Shown here one piece after another: positions 11,289 through 24,800 of a stretch of DNA of 64,000 nt. The translations under genes were made by a program, and so were the position numbers. Source of the DNA: Ophthalmolycus amberensis (Eukaryota; Chordata; Actinopteri; Perciformes; Zoarcidae). The stretch lies in the NCBI GenBank assembly GCA_024529925.1, contig JAFEUB010001473.1, positions 124,001 through 188,000 on the forward strand, in the 5' to 3' direction. Numbering within the stretch: position 1 is the stretch's first letter; each line of letters opens with the position of its first letter. The notes under the pieces were generated by a model. It saw only the letters and a list, made by a program, of their open reading frames with translations. It had not been told where the DNA came from and ran no database searches.

Positions 11289-12716
11289 CTAGTGGCCTCC
11301 CAGCAGCTCACTTAGCAGCACCTCCCTTTCTCCTAGAAGCACGTTTCTCCTCAGACTGGTTCCTTTGTTCACTACCTTTATTTTCATGGCCAGACTCTTT
11401 ACTTGTGTCTGGGCCAGCGCATCAAAAAAAAAGTCTTCGTTGAATACTGGATTCCTGCTGTTCTTGATGATGGTGCTCCTCTGTTTCTGCTGCTTGCCAG
11501 GGTTCAGGTAGAGTGCTACACAACAGTTGATGCTTTTGATGTCAGTCTGCCTGTCATAAAGGGCCTCGGCCGTGAGCACGCGCACCCTCAGCCGAGCGGC
11601 CTCTGGGTCGTAGTGGGTGCTCAGCCTCAGTGTCCCCCCCTTGTGGAGGTTGACGGTGTGCTCACGCTGTCGGACGTCCGACGCCGCGCCCCTTAAGCCG
11701 CTGCCTTTCCATCCACGGAAGGCGGGAGAGGGAGGGCAGCGCATGTGGCGGCGCTGCATGTTGGGGCTGTTGTCAGCTGAGCTGCATTCATCAGTGGAGA
11801 GAGAACTGTGGCGTGCCAGGGAGCGCTTGGCACGAGACATCTTGAGGGAGGGACAGAGGAAAAAAGCAACAGTTTAACACACAGAAGGAATCCTTCAAGG
11901 TGAATCACACGAGAAAAGCGTGTTTTTAGCAGCCAATCCGTTTACAATGGCACTCAGAGAAACAGTGCTCACCTTGGCTTGTGTCTCCTGGGTTATGGAG
12001 CGTAGGAGGGAGGCAGAGCGGGACAACAGAGGGGAGGTGAAGGGGGACGATTCTGCTGAGGAGCAGGTGTCGCTCTCTCCGCCGCTGAAATAGCGGTATG
12101 GGTTGGGGTCAGCTGGGGCCAGTAGAGTCCCCCCCTGGGAGCGTCTCTGGGAGTTCGGGGAGGTGAGAGGGCTGCTGGGGTCGCTGTGGAACAAGCTCTC
12201 CTTGCGGCGGGTATGAGGAGACTCCACCAGGGTGGAAAAGCCATATGAGGTCTGAGCCTTGGGGACATAAGGCAGAGACATCGCAGTCTGTGACTGGGGG
12301 TCAGCATTGGTGTTGACACTGTCCCTGTCCACAGATCCGGCACCCGGCTCATCAGCACTCTCTATTTGGATGATGTGACGGTTGGCTGACTTCTGGAGAT
12401 TGCGTGTGTCCCCTCCCACGCGGGAAAAGAGGCGAGGGCTGCAGGGGTTCTTGCTGCTCCGAGCTCTGGGGCTCTGGCTGCAGATGGCATGGTCAGAAAC
12501 AGAGGGTCGTAGTGTGGAGAAATGCTGAGGTTTTGGGGATAGAGACTCTTCTGGAGGGCAGCAAATAAGTTTAGGGGGGATGAAGAAATCAGGGATCTTT
12601 TCTGGAGTAAGGACGTTGACATAAACAGAGACGGGGATGGCCTCTATTGTCTGGGGGGACTGGGTTTTTGTCCCACTGCTCTCCAAGGAGCTACGGAGCT
12701 TCTCCAGTAGCCACAT
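11289..12716 (-). CDS. c2cd4c: C2CD4C, C2 calcium-dependent domain protein, two coding exons
   Basis: Coding exons 12716-11973 (248 codons) and 11840-11289 (183 codons plus stop) join in phase 0 to a 431-residue protein; human C2CD4C is about 421. Splice sites are GCCAAG|GTGAGC and CCCTCAAG|ATGTCT. Family blocks seen: NVLTPEKIPDFFIPPKL (residues about 35-51), MSLPYVPKAQTSYGF, ESPHTRRKESLFHS, FSGGESDTCSSAESSPF, and a C-terminal C2 domain (about 310-425) with SINCCVALYLNPGK and FNEDFFFDAL. These fit C2CD4C rather than C2CD4A/B. The ATG at 12716 follows an in-frame GTG-GAC and an upstream TGA. The exact role is not settled; family members have been linked to nuclear and inflammation-related functions. 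The C2 domain lacks an obvious full set of calcium-binding aspartates. If the 132-bp intron is retained, the frame stops at 11895, before the C2 domain. Confidence 0.92.
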
Positions 12717-12748
12717 GTCCACTCAGACACTTCAGATCACACTTAACT
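12717..12748 (-). other. c2cd4c 5' UTR part of second exon
   Basis: The acceptor TTTTCTGTTAACAG|AGTT at 12749-12750 starts an exon 32 bases before the ATG. It pairs with the donor at 13232-13233, giving an intron of about 485 bp in the 5' UTR. Inferred from splice signals only. Confidence 0.5.
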
Positions 12749-13233
12749 CTGTTAACAGAAAAGTGATGCATAAAGAGGTAAAAGCACATCCAACGATAAC
12801 AGCAGAATTACCCCTTTTTGTTGATGTCTGCTTGTTTAGTAATGTTGTTGACATAGCCCTATCTGTGTCTTTTCTTTAGACTTCAGTTGAAAAAAATCCC
12901 TTCAACCATTCAGCATTCATTTAAAGACCACAAGTTTCTCCAAAGAGCACTTTAATTATATGTGAAATCAATGCAAAACATATTGAGATAAAAATAAATA
13001 ATTATATAATCTCCTCTAAACGATGCACGAATACTATTTAGATTTGCATCATCTCAAACAAATTCAACGTTTAAAAAAAAATCAAACTACAATTATTCTT
13101 CTAATTAAAATCACTTAATTGCTCAATGAAATACTTCAATGCCAAGGCAAATCTGAAAATAAACTTTTTTTTCCTCAAAAAAAACCCACGTTAACACACA
13201 ATGCGTCTCGCATCTAATATGAAATATACCAAC

Positions 13234-13431
13234 CTGTTGCCTGTAGAACTCTTGTCCTTCGAAAAAATGATCGCCGGCTGCGCTCGTCTGCAGCGTCTCC
13301 AAAGCACTCTGTGCGTAAAAGGTCTTTTCCCGTTCGTTGAAGTGTGATCCAAAACGCTTGCCAGCGGGAAAAGTCTGTGAGAGCAGGCACTCTCGCTTTA
13401 TATTACGGAGGTCTCTGACTCCTGAGCCAAT
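13234..13431 (-). promoter_or_regulatory. c2cd4c promoter and non-coding first exon
   Basis: On the minus strand, an ATTGG (inverted CCAAT, 13427-13431) is followed by TATAAAG (13396-13402). The start site should then fall near 13370. A donor CAACAG|GTTGGTA ends the exon at 13234. No start codon joins in frame to the coding exons, so this exon is predicted to be non-coding. The spacing of CCAAT, TATA and exon is coherent for a regulated TATA promoter. Confidence 0.5.
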
Positions 13432-13503
13432 GAGAAGGTTGTGAAAGCTTGCCATGATATTTACCTTAAAACTACACCCTGCGCAGGCACAGGGGGGTGG
13501 GGT

Positions 13504-13518
13504 GGGGGGGGGGGGGGG
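13504..13518. repeat. poly-G tract upstream of c2cd4c
   Basis: A 15-base G run just upstream of the c2cd4c promoter, within a wider GGGGTGGGG context. Confidence 0.8.
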
Positions 13519-15063
13519 CGGACTCATTTGGAGGGTGTTGTTTCACCACATTCAAAGTGTTGCAAATGATGTGTTTTTCATATCTCACGTCTCAGTGATT
13601 TTTAAAGAGAGCGTCACGGTGATTTTTAATTGGTGTTCACGTGACATCTAGTCTCTCGTGTATTGTTATCGCCTTATAACATGGAGCGAACAGACAGACA
13701 CCTTTGTTGTATTTCCTGCTGGCAAAGTGATGATGATGTTGAGGGACAATATGCTGTTTTTACGTCTGCCATCAACTCATTTAACAATTATAGTGGAATA
13801 CAAAGCTTTGGTCGTTACACTAAGAGGACTTTGCTAGTGGACAAAATAAAGTAAACACAAGAAACTGCAGAAGTTTAATCACAATAAATCTGTTGCCATT
13901 ATGCCTCTGTTTAAAAACCTTTCCATGCTGCAGTTCACTCATAGCTCTGGCTCTCCCAAATAAGCCTATAAATCAATACAGCTTGTCAGAATTGGAACAA
14001 AGAAAATAACTCACATCATGCCTGCTGTGACGTCCCTACACTTGCTTCCAGTTCGTTTTGGGATAGTTTCTTAAACTCCCAGTGTTTGTCCATAAATCTT
14101 CTCACAGTCCCTCGTTGAAACGTCGCATTCACAGACTCTCAGCTGCTTGCTACATAAAACTCTGACAGAGACCTGCTGCGAAGCTGCCGTCTGGCTCTGG
14201 AACAGTGTCCTTGTTCATCTGAGGGCAGCAGCATCTAACTTTGTAAGATGTGCTTTTAACTCCTATGTGTGTGTGAAAGAAGACTTGACAGACAGTCACT
14301 AATCCCATCAGTAGCATGCCCAAACGTGCCGTTCCTGGACGGCATGCTCTGATCACAAAAACTGCTAAATTACAGAATGTGGTTGCCGGGGAAGACTAAA
14401 AAGAAGCATGATTACACACATTTGTGACACTTTCCTAAAAAACATTATTTCCATTGATTAATGCAATGTCAGCTCAAAAAGATGCACAATAAGGACATAC
14501 AACCTGAGCAAAATAAAAGTAATACGGATTGATGAATTGTCTTTGTCTCCTGTCTGGACCAGTTTCTGTTCAGAGAAAGACAAAGAATTCAACCCACAGT
14601 GTGTTTTACCAGGTGTTAAACGTGGAGGTGGATCTGTCATGGTATGAGCAGCCATCTCGTAGGAGTCATTTGGACCAGTCAATATTCTGCAGGGTTTTAA
14701 AAACAACCCACTAATGTGAGGCCACTTTGCAGGACCCATTGTGCCATGCTGCAGATACTGTCCCTCCATGATATGTTTCAAAATGAATATACCCCACATC
14801 TTGCTGCATTAATAATATTTGTGTAATTTGTTGTTTTCATTATTTTGTCCACAGCAGAAATACAGTATTTGTGTGTCTGCACATTACTGTATATGATAGG
14901 AGAACTATATATTAATATATAACTGTATATTTTCACACACGGTTAAAAGACTCTCTTTAGTTTGGCTCTAAACGCTGGTATTTGCATGTTTATTTCTCCT
15001 TGCGGTTAGTCTGATCTGCTTGGCTGGATGCACACAAGCTCCCTGAGAAGATGCTCTCTGTGA

Positions 15064-15112
15064 TGTATATATATATGTATATATATATATATATATATAC
15101 ATATATATATAC
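15064..15112. repeat. (TA)n microsatellite
   Basis: Almost uninterrupted TA dinucleotides with GTA and CAT interruptions; able to fold back on itself. Confidence 0.85.
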
Positions 15113-15825
15113 TACCTCTCAGTAAGTGTGTGAACCTGGAAGACAAAGAGTGTAATTACTGTCAGCGGTGGTTCTACAAAGACCTAAATGAAGGTTCTAA
15201 ATACGTATGCAAATTAGATCCATTCATTCTATTTCTCTAAAACTAGATTGCAGTCAATTATAGATTAGTGACGAGCCATTAGATTAGTGCATCAGGGGTA
15301 GGATTCATCCAGTGGTCTGGCCATTATTTAGACATTGGACCAGTCAACTATTTACTGATTCCATAGAGAAATGCGTACCCCTTTTGCCCCTGAACCAACT
15401 ACGCTAATTTACTATTTCATCACTAAAAAACTATAGCTAGTAGCCATTTGAGGCTGTAATGCGTATTACACACCATTAAAAAATGCGTGGGTCGAAATAA
15501 AGTGACAAATTTGTTATTTTAAGATCAATAACACCAGTGAATATATATTATATATATATATAGAAAATATATTAAATAACAACAGGGATCATGGAATGTG
15601 ATAGTAAAAAAATAAAGACGGAGCTACACCACTTCAGTGTTATTATTGAACAAGTTACTGTATCATTTTCCTTATTTATTATTCCTTATTAGGTTTCACA
15701 ACAAATTGTGTGTAAATTTATAAACTTGATGATTCCAGTCAATTGAGCTGATGTTTTTAATTATTTCAGGAAACATTGTGCAAAATAATCTCTCACACAT
15801 AAACACGTTAGATCCACACCAAATT

Positions 15826-15828
<3 letters not shown>

Positions 15829-15865
<37 letters not shown>
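15829..15865. repeat. (CA)n microsatellite
   Basis: About 18 uninterrupted CA units. Confidence 0.9.
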
Positions 15866-15866
<1 letters not shown>

Positions 15867-18800
15867 CAACCATGTGGCTGTCAGCTTTTAGTGGACCATG
15901 GCTGGTGTGCTTCTGTGTATAATGAGGCCTTACTCACTTTACATCTGATTTGTCCCATAACCTCTCAAACTCTGCAGTAGGCTGCCCACAGCACTTACAG
16001 TAACGCTCCACACACACAGCCATGCATGTCACAGCTGATCGAGTAATCTACAGTCACGTTTGACATTTGAAAAAAATGTGGGCTGCCAAATATTCTAGTT
16101 GACTGGTTTTAGGAAAACGCACAAAAAATGAGAAGTTACTTTTCGGAAGATATCATACGAACAATATGAGGATGCATTGTGTTGTTTTACCGTCTGCAAC
16201 CTGTTGCTGACTGTTTCATCCAGGGTTTTGACTGGCTTCATGTATAAGGTGTTCAACAAATATTGGTTAGATTGCAATGGGATTTGTTACAGCCATCCAT
16301 AGTGTTCAGAGGAGGAATGCTAATAACTTCTCCTCTGGGGCCACCAGGAGGCTGACATTTGAGTAAAATACAGCGACACATCGAATGGATTGACTTTAAA
16401 GTTGGTGGACACATTCCCTTCCCCCTCCTGATAAATTACAATCACTTTGGTGATCTCTCTTCACTTTTCATCAAACGACATCAAGTCAAAATGAAACTTT
16501 TTAAATGTTAAATGCTGACATGCTATACTAAGATGTTGAACATGGTAAACATTAAAGCTGCTCAACATTAACATGTTAGCAATGTCCTGAGCATGTTAGA
16601 ATCCTCACAGAGCTGCTGGCATTAGTGTAGACTCTTATGTTCTTATTACAATGCCACATGCTGTCATGCCTTGTATTGTTTTCACCTTGTGTGTTTCATC
16701 AAAACGTGGTCCTAGACACTATCCCTAACCACCACAGAAGCAGTGTTAAGTACTTTGCCAAATGTAGGAACTTGGCCATTGCCCCCGGCCGCTTTACGCC
16801 ACCTGGCCCGATTTGTAATCACGGCTGTTGTGATCCCTTCGCCAGATGGTATAGTTAAAATCTACAGAGATTTCTGGACCTCAAAATGTTTTATTCGTTG
16901 TTTTCCTGCTGCAGCTGCTTCATTTTCAACAGTTAGTCACTCTGACCTGGTTCCTCATTGAGTGTATTGATCCAGAGAAGTCCAAGCCCCATGATTTAAA
17001 TTAATTAAATACATTTTGTCCTCCCCTTTCACAGCTCAAAAGAGTAAATCCGTTTCTTTCTTGATGAATGACTGAGTACATTTAACATTCAACACCTTTA
17101 TGGCAGCAATCTGAAAGGAATTCAAGTTGCTCTGGAGGCAAAGAGTGTCTACTGGTGGAGGCTTTTTATTTTATGAACTGTTAAATGAGGTGTGGTCTTT
17201 AACTAATCAGCTGTGTTTGTCATGTCTCATAACATTTCCTCCACGTGGGAGATTCAAATAGAAATCTGTGAGTTACAGACACAGTGTGAGTGTTGAACAG
17301 TGTTGCTATGATCTCTGATCCGTTCTACATCTAAAAATACTCATTGTCTCGATACAAAGCTGTACTATCTTAAAGTGACATTACTGTTCAATGTTTTACA
17401 ATTTCAATATGCTTATCGACAGTATAATCACTCACTCACTCACATTTCACACCTCTGACATTACCGGCAGAAATATGAAAACCAAGACAAAAATACATGA
17501 CCATGTGGTTTATTAAGTCAAAGCTCAGTTATTTTTATTGTTATGTCTTATTAGAACAAAGATAGTCTTCAGTATAAACAGAACACGGGGTACAACAGGA
17601 ACAAATGTTAAAGTCCACCCACGCATTTCAGCAGCATGACCTTCATTAGGGTGTTTTCACCACTGGATGTTCTTTGGCTGTCATTATTATAGACCTTTTG
17701 GGCAAAAATTGATCCCATCACACAGAAAATAGCAGCTCCAGCTCTTAACATTAGCTAATTTCTTTTGCACATAAAGTGCCAGAGGTGATAGGAGCGAAAG
17801 AACCATTTGAGTTCGATAGCAGATATTGCTGGTTGAATTCTTCTCTGAGAAACTGAAAACCTAAAATAAATGTAAAGGTATTACTGCTGCTCTATGTATT
17901 TGAGAACATTACCATTGGGTGTGGAGTTAGAAAGTGAGCTGACCAGACCTCTGCTGACTTGCTTGAGGTAAACAGGTTGAGGCTACATTAGCTGCTACTA
18001 GCATAACACACCTCAACCAGTGATCACCTGTTGCTGTTGCGTTGCGTTGCGTTGTGGGTAATGTTGGTGCCAGGTTCTGAAAAGGAAGACGAATGCATGA
18101 AATAAAAAAGACAATGTGTTTGGTTCTCTATTTTTTTATTGATCAACTAATCTGTCCATCTTCAGCCCAACAATGTTATCGGATTGAAATGCTAAATATG
18201 TGCCACACGCTTTTTTCAAAACATCACATTTCCTTTTGATTGCTTTTTTTAGAACAGATAGTAGATAATAGCCCATCATGAAGTCAAAATCTGTCTGTCT
18301 GAGTCGTGGCCTCGACTAAAGCTTTGATGAGAGGATGGGAGTGAGTTGAGTCGTGTTCATACAGGAAGATCAGGTTGAGTTTGGAAAAAATCCAAACCGT
18401 AACCATCGCCGCAGTACAATATTCACTACATGTGAAGAATATTCTGATGGATATTACCTAACGCACAATATATCCAGACTGCACTGCACAAAATAAATGA
18501 ATTATGCCTTAAATATGAGCTGTTTTATGCATTGTGATTCATCCTCTATTTATAGTTGACTATGCCTATAACTCTAATCACATAACCAAAAAAATATATT
18601 TGAAAGCATTTTATTTCTAACTGAACATTAAAATGAAATGCACCTTTCTTTGTTTCTGCTGATATCACTTGCTGCACATGTGGAGGATCTTGCTTGTAAG
18701 TGTCTCAGTGAGAAGAGACTGTTTAGTAACTGTTTAATGACAGCGTGACGGTTCATTCTGCTGCCACACTGATATCCTCTTTATGGCTGGAGAAAACCGA

Positions 18801-21800
18801 CCCAGCTGGTCACGGGCCGCCAGGCACCAAGGTAAACAAACACCGAGCACACACAGCTAATGAGAGATTGGATCCCGCGTTGCTTCGGAGTTATGATGAT
18901 AAATTAGTTTGAGGATTAACACATATACAGACCATCAGACCAGAAGCCATGAGTGTACATAGCAGAAGTAAACACGACAAACAGAAAAAAAAGAGGAGAC
19001 AGATGGAGAGGGGGTGAAGACGATACAAGATGGAGTATTTACAAAGGGAAGACTGGACCTGTACCATCTGTAAAAGAGCTGCCTACAGGAGAAGGGAATA
19101 TGAACAACAGAAACACACAAAAAGGAGTTCGTAATTTACTTTAATGTATCGCTCTGAACACTCTGAGCACAGTTAATACATAAAGCAGATGTTCCCAGCT
19201 CAGTTCTAATCATTCAAATCCTCTCAAGGCACAGCTTGCAGCAACAGCTTCTTCCCTAATTTTAATGAAATTGCACATTCAGTGTGAAAAAACACATAAA
19301 CAGAACCTTCCTGAAGTTCAAATTCTGACAATATAACGGTTATTTAAGACACAAACTGTGACTGACACAAACTTTCGAAAATATTCAGAATTACCTTGCA
19401 TGGCTTCACATCTTCACTGAAAGTAACAAAGTGGAAATATTGATGAAAGTACGGTAAATAAATACAGAACCTAGTAGCAGACAAACATCCCTTTATATAA
19501 AGCCTATAGCGCAGGAACTCTGAGTGTCCTATGTGTGTGCAGGGACGTCATACATACAGTTTCCCCTTTTCTTTCCCATTCACCCTCATCCACAGTCCTG
19601 GCTGCAACCAGTCATGATCAACAAGACCACCAAAAACCGAATCAGCTCTTATCACCATCATTCAGTCACAACAGAAACCTGCTCACCAACAGACATTAAA
19701 CTCTCCCCCACTGTGCAGGAAATAACACATCAGCACACTCTATTTATAAAACATCATATGCCTACAGCTTATATGAGATCACACATATGGGGCAATCAAG
19801 TATGCCACATGCTGAATGACATTCCAGGGGTCCTGTGCAATAGACCTGTGCTATTTCAACTACATCCACCGGATACAAGAATAACAACTGATGCTCTGAT
19901 GTGTCAGTGCAGGTTTATAAAAGGAAGATCTGTGCATTGTTAAATGATGTCTATAACAGCCTCATCATCAATATGAGGACGTAATAATAACATTCAAACA
20001 GGGTATACCGTCACAGTTCGAGGTGAAATTATATATCTATCAGTTGTAGCTTAGGCCAAGCTTGGCATTTATCAGTGAAACAAAATGCAGAGTCAAATAA
20101 ATGTATGTTAGTCTGTCAAATTACAAGAAACACCAACCCATAGGCTAAAAACAATATTTCTTTTAAAATAGTTACTACTATCTTGTAGATTTTCCTCTCC
20201 TGTCACTCAGTTGTCTTATACTTTCAATAAATGTCAAAAATAATTACATTTGATTTGTGCAGCTTTCCATCTTTCAGTTACTCTTTGGATAGTCGCGCCT
20301 GTGTGTGTGTGTGTGTTTTGCAAGCGCGTTTTCTCCATCCCTTAATTGTCTTTGCGTGGCATTTTGACAAGTGGGTGACAGTCAAATCTGTCAAAATGAT
20401 GAGTCCTTACACAATATGTTGGCAGTGAACAGCGTCTCTCCGACAGGCAGAGAGGAAAGAAGTGACGACCAAATGGTACACTGTACATTCTTGACAAGAA
20501 GATAAACACAACAGCCCGAGTTCATCACCAATACAAATACATCGATGAATGAATCATGGCAGACGATGATTGGCTCAGGAAAAAAATCTATTAGTTCCAT
20601 AATCAACAGATGTCAATACTTTATCAAACTATTAACCGATGAGTAAGTAAAAGACGTCAGATAGTTCGAAGATTACATGAAAGTCATCACACTGAATTTA
20701 GTTTGAACATATAAGACAACTAAAAATGGTCGGATTGTAACTCGATGACATGCCGTCTGTGGTTACAATGTTTTTTTGGCTGTTTGTTGTTGTCAGGGAA
20801 AGACTTTGTCGTGGCTATTGCCTATTTTTAATTGTCTCTCTGCTGCAGAAAAAACATCCTGCTGCCTCTGAATTGGTTGCTCAGTGTCAACACAACGCCC
20901 GAGGGGAGAAGAAGGAAATGGCGGGAGTGAAGTTCTCTGGTAATAGGATGAATGAAATGAAACGAGGAACCTTTAGGCTCCTTTATGCAGTCTCTCTCTT
21001 GAGTCAATATGCCCGATGTTTTGTCGGCCTTTTATGAAAGGCAACAAGTGGATGACTCATTGGCCTGCTTCACCGTGAAAGTGGGAATGATTGCTGGTAT
21101 TTATTGTCGAGTGAAAGGTAAAAGGTATAACCGCAGGACTGGAGACATACGGTGCTGCTCTCCACAAATTCTCTTAAAATCTATAATAAGAAAGTCATGA
21201 CCATGGATGTCATTTGGTTAAGATAATATGGTAACAAGTTATTCATAACCTGAGTATTAATTCCCAGCATTTCATAATTTTGATCTGTTACTTTTTTATT
21301 TATAAAAATGTTGCAATCCCCACATACTTTTCACAATGACGACAGTGGAAATTTAAATGAAATTAGAATGAAATAACAGTCTGACATTTTTCCGTATTTA
21401 AGCCTATAATTCAAGGATGAACTCTCTTCGCTGCAGTACAAGAACACCTCTCTTTCTGTATTTCCATGTCTTCTGATGCTAACTTTTTGGGACAGCTTCA
21501 GTCTCGGTCGGTGTCTCTGCACTACATCATGTTCTAGCCATCAAATGCAAATTCAAAACCCCTTTTACAGGATTCTCATTTTACAACAAGTCAGTCGGAA
21601 ACATTGAAAAGTCAGATGGAGACAGTGTTCTCAACCAATTAATGGAGTTAATATTAGCCTAATTAGCAGCATATAGCTAGAACTGATCAAATCTGGCACA
21701 GACAGATAATTACTGCCAATCTGAAGGGATGACTCGTTCAACATTAACTACATAACGTGTTGTGTGCAGAGCGAGAAGGGAACATTTGACAGACAGGTGT

Positions 21801-24800
21801 AGCAACAGTAAGTAAAGGGGCGTGGTCAATACTTGTCCTCTCACCATTGAGAGACATCATATCATGTCTGATGTGAAGAAGCCTGCATGTTAAAATACCT
21901 TCTGGACTGTCTTGACGTGCCGCGTCAAAAGAGAGTGGTCGTCTTGTTACAGTGTGTGTGATGTAATGGTGAGAAATGTGACACCTCTCTTATGCATGAA
22001 GACCCAACAGAGGTGAAAAGCGTTGAATGCAGAACGATTATTTGTGACTTGAAAACAACCTTACACACTTTTTTTGAACAGTCTTTCATATAAACTTTAT
22101 TATTATATTTCTTGTCCCACCCAAAGGTGTTTAACAATGGCAGAGTGGCGAGCTTGTTTGAAATGGAGGAGGACCTAAGTTGGTGAGACAATAACAGGCC
22201 ACGCTCAGCACGGGTTTATTTATATTGTTAACACTCCCACAAACTACAGTTGGAGACTCACCAGCCTCCAGCTATAGCTGGATACAGGTGCCAACAAACT
22301 GGGATGTCAATACAAATCCAATGTTCTCTAATATGAATCCAACATATATAATGAATGCTTAATTACAGTTTTAAAGCATGTAAGAAAGCTTGGCAATTCA
22401 ACAGTGTGATTCAAAGGACCTGTTACTGTGTCATTCTTGTTGTCATGCAAACGATCGGGTCATGAGCCAATAAAGGATGGACTTCAATGTTGAAAGCCAC
22501 CCACATAACTCCCTCAGTCCTCATCACAAAAAAAAGATGCTTGATAAAATACACATGATCACATATACAAGTACACATGCCTTCATGTTCAGATAACATA
22601 ATCAAAAGGGGAAATATTGTCTAACCCCGAGATGAAGGGTGGGAGACTCTTTTTCTCTCTCTCTGTTGCTAAAGCAACAAGGAAATGTCACGCCCATATA
22701 CAGCCTACTGAACTGAAACCGAAGGGGGAAGAGAGGAAGATCACATTTGCATCCACTATATATCTACAGTATCGGTTCATACCTAACATCTCCACCTGTC
22801 AAAGAGCTCCATCTGTCAGCACTAGTTCATTATCTAATGTAAATTGTGGACACTTATAGAAAGAAAAGTTTGATGAGCAAACGTTTGATTAGCACTGTTC
22901 TCCAAACATTTCGAGGTCTTGTATTTGTTCACTGTGATGAAACTCACTGCCAAACAATTATCCCTTCAATCACATTTTATTTATAGCATGGAAATATCAG
23001 CCTCCTTACTTGTTTATGCTTCGTAGCCACAGGGGTGTGCAATTACTCATGTCTCATGGTGTATGGGTCTAATAGCTTCCACAGCGGTCCTCATTTCAGT
23101 CTAAGCATGATGAAAAGTCTAAGAAACATCTTTAGCGTTATCACAATAAAGGTATGAGGATAACATTATATATATTGGCTCATTGTGATCCCTGAAATGG
23201 AGAATTATGATTCTGTGTGAACTTCAAACAAATGGGCTTCAATGTCTCTTTGTGATAACAATGATGCTGCAACAGCAAAGGGGGAAAAGAACAGATACGT
23301 TTTACTCAAGAGATGTGCATTTATCTTTAAATATGTCAAGAATAAAACACAAACCTAAAAAAATGTGTTTCTGAATATTTTATTATTATATTTATTATTA
23401 TTTGAATACAAAACCAGCATTTCATTTTGTCAATGCACAGCAAATCGTTTTTTTTAGTGAGCTTCCTTCATAATTATGCATCCTCGACCACTGCGGTACA
23501 ATATATGGGCAGACTATACGCACTGTTTCAAGTTTCTTGCTTTACACTTTCTATCAGAGTGAGCACATGGACATCTTTTCAACATAAAGAACCCTCTAAG
23601 CCACGAAATGATAAGGCACAGGTGGTTATGTGCTGAACATGTCTCAAGGGTCGCTTTGATATTTACCAAGTTAATTCCTGTAGGAATGTCTATAAAGGTC
23701 TTAGAAGATTGCAAAGAGGTGGAATTTACTGAGAGTGCTTTCAGGCACATCATGGACATTGAGGCAGTTCCTTGCACAAAGGCTAATTAAGCATTTTTTT
23801 TTTGTGCACGTGTTGTGTGTGCAGGTGAGAATGAGGAATCATTACAGATAAACTAATTAGCTTGAGGGAAAGACTGGATTACACAGCAGGGTGTGGACCA
23901 CAAAGAGAGAAAGCGCGGGGGGGATGGGGAGGAAGAAAGAAAAGTGGAAGAGATGAAAAATACGACGGGGCAATAATAAGGGAAGCAAAAGAAAAGTAAA
24001 ATACTGACATGAAAGCGAAAAGGCTTCTTTCAAAGACAGCTGCAGGCGTCAGTCTTGCTGTGAGGCAGCAGGTGATCAGAGGTCTCATGCTAGCCCCCTT
24101 GTGATATTGGTGATGCACTCATCCCCCTTTTGAAAGCACATCTAGAGAGGAGGTGCAGTGCAGCGATAACCAGCAGCATTACACGTCTTAATGGTGCTAA
24201 AATGACATGAATCCTAACAAGTACATTTCCAACTGAGGCACCTTTGTCATTGTTTATCTGTCATGACTCACATTCTCTTTTTGAACCGGTAATACTGTAT
24301 CTGCTCACACAACGAACACCTTTGTGAGTAGCCACATTCATCATTTCATTGACTTCTGGAAAATACATACAGCCCCCTGTCCTTTGAAGTCAATTTTCTC
24401 CAACAAGCTGTGTTGGAGCTACTATTCTGCTGCAGCTTGTTCTGGACATTTTGTGAAAGTGAATAGTGGAGCCCGCAGACTGATCTGACGATCAGGTGAG
24501 AGCTAAAAATACCAGCCGCCGTTCACTTTTGCCAAAGGTATAGTTATGAGAATCAAGCTCAGCTCATTTGGCTCGCTCCACAGCAGCGCAATTACTTGCC
24601 TGCTTGAAATTTTTGTCAAAAACCTCCACAGGATCACAGATCTTCTTAAAAAGGCATACATTTGAGATTTCACTGTCCTGTCCAACGGCTCTTTTTCATA
24701 ACAGCTGAAAAGTGACTGTAGTTATCGTGAAATGTTATCTGGTTTTGCCTGGCCTCCAGAAAGGCCATAGCTGTCGCTCAGGTTTGAGCAGAGGGCCTCC

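Noticed and set aside
19524..19943. 139-codon open frame in the gene-free interval
   Set aside because: No recognisable motif or neighbouring exon; expected at this length in 16 kb of DNA.
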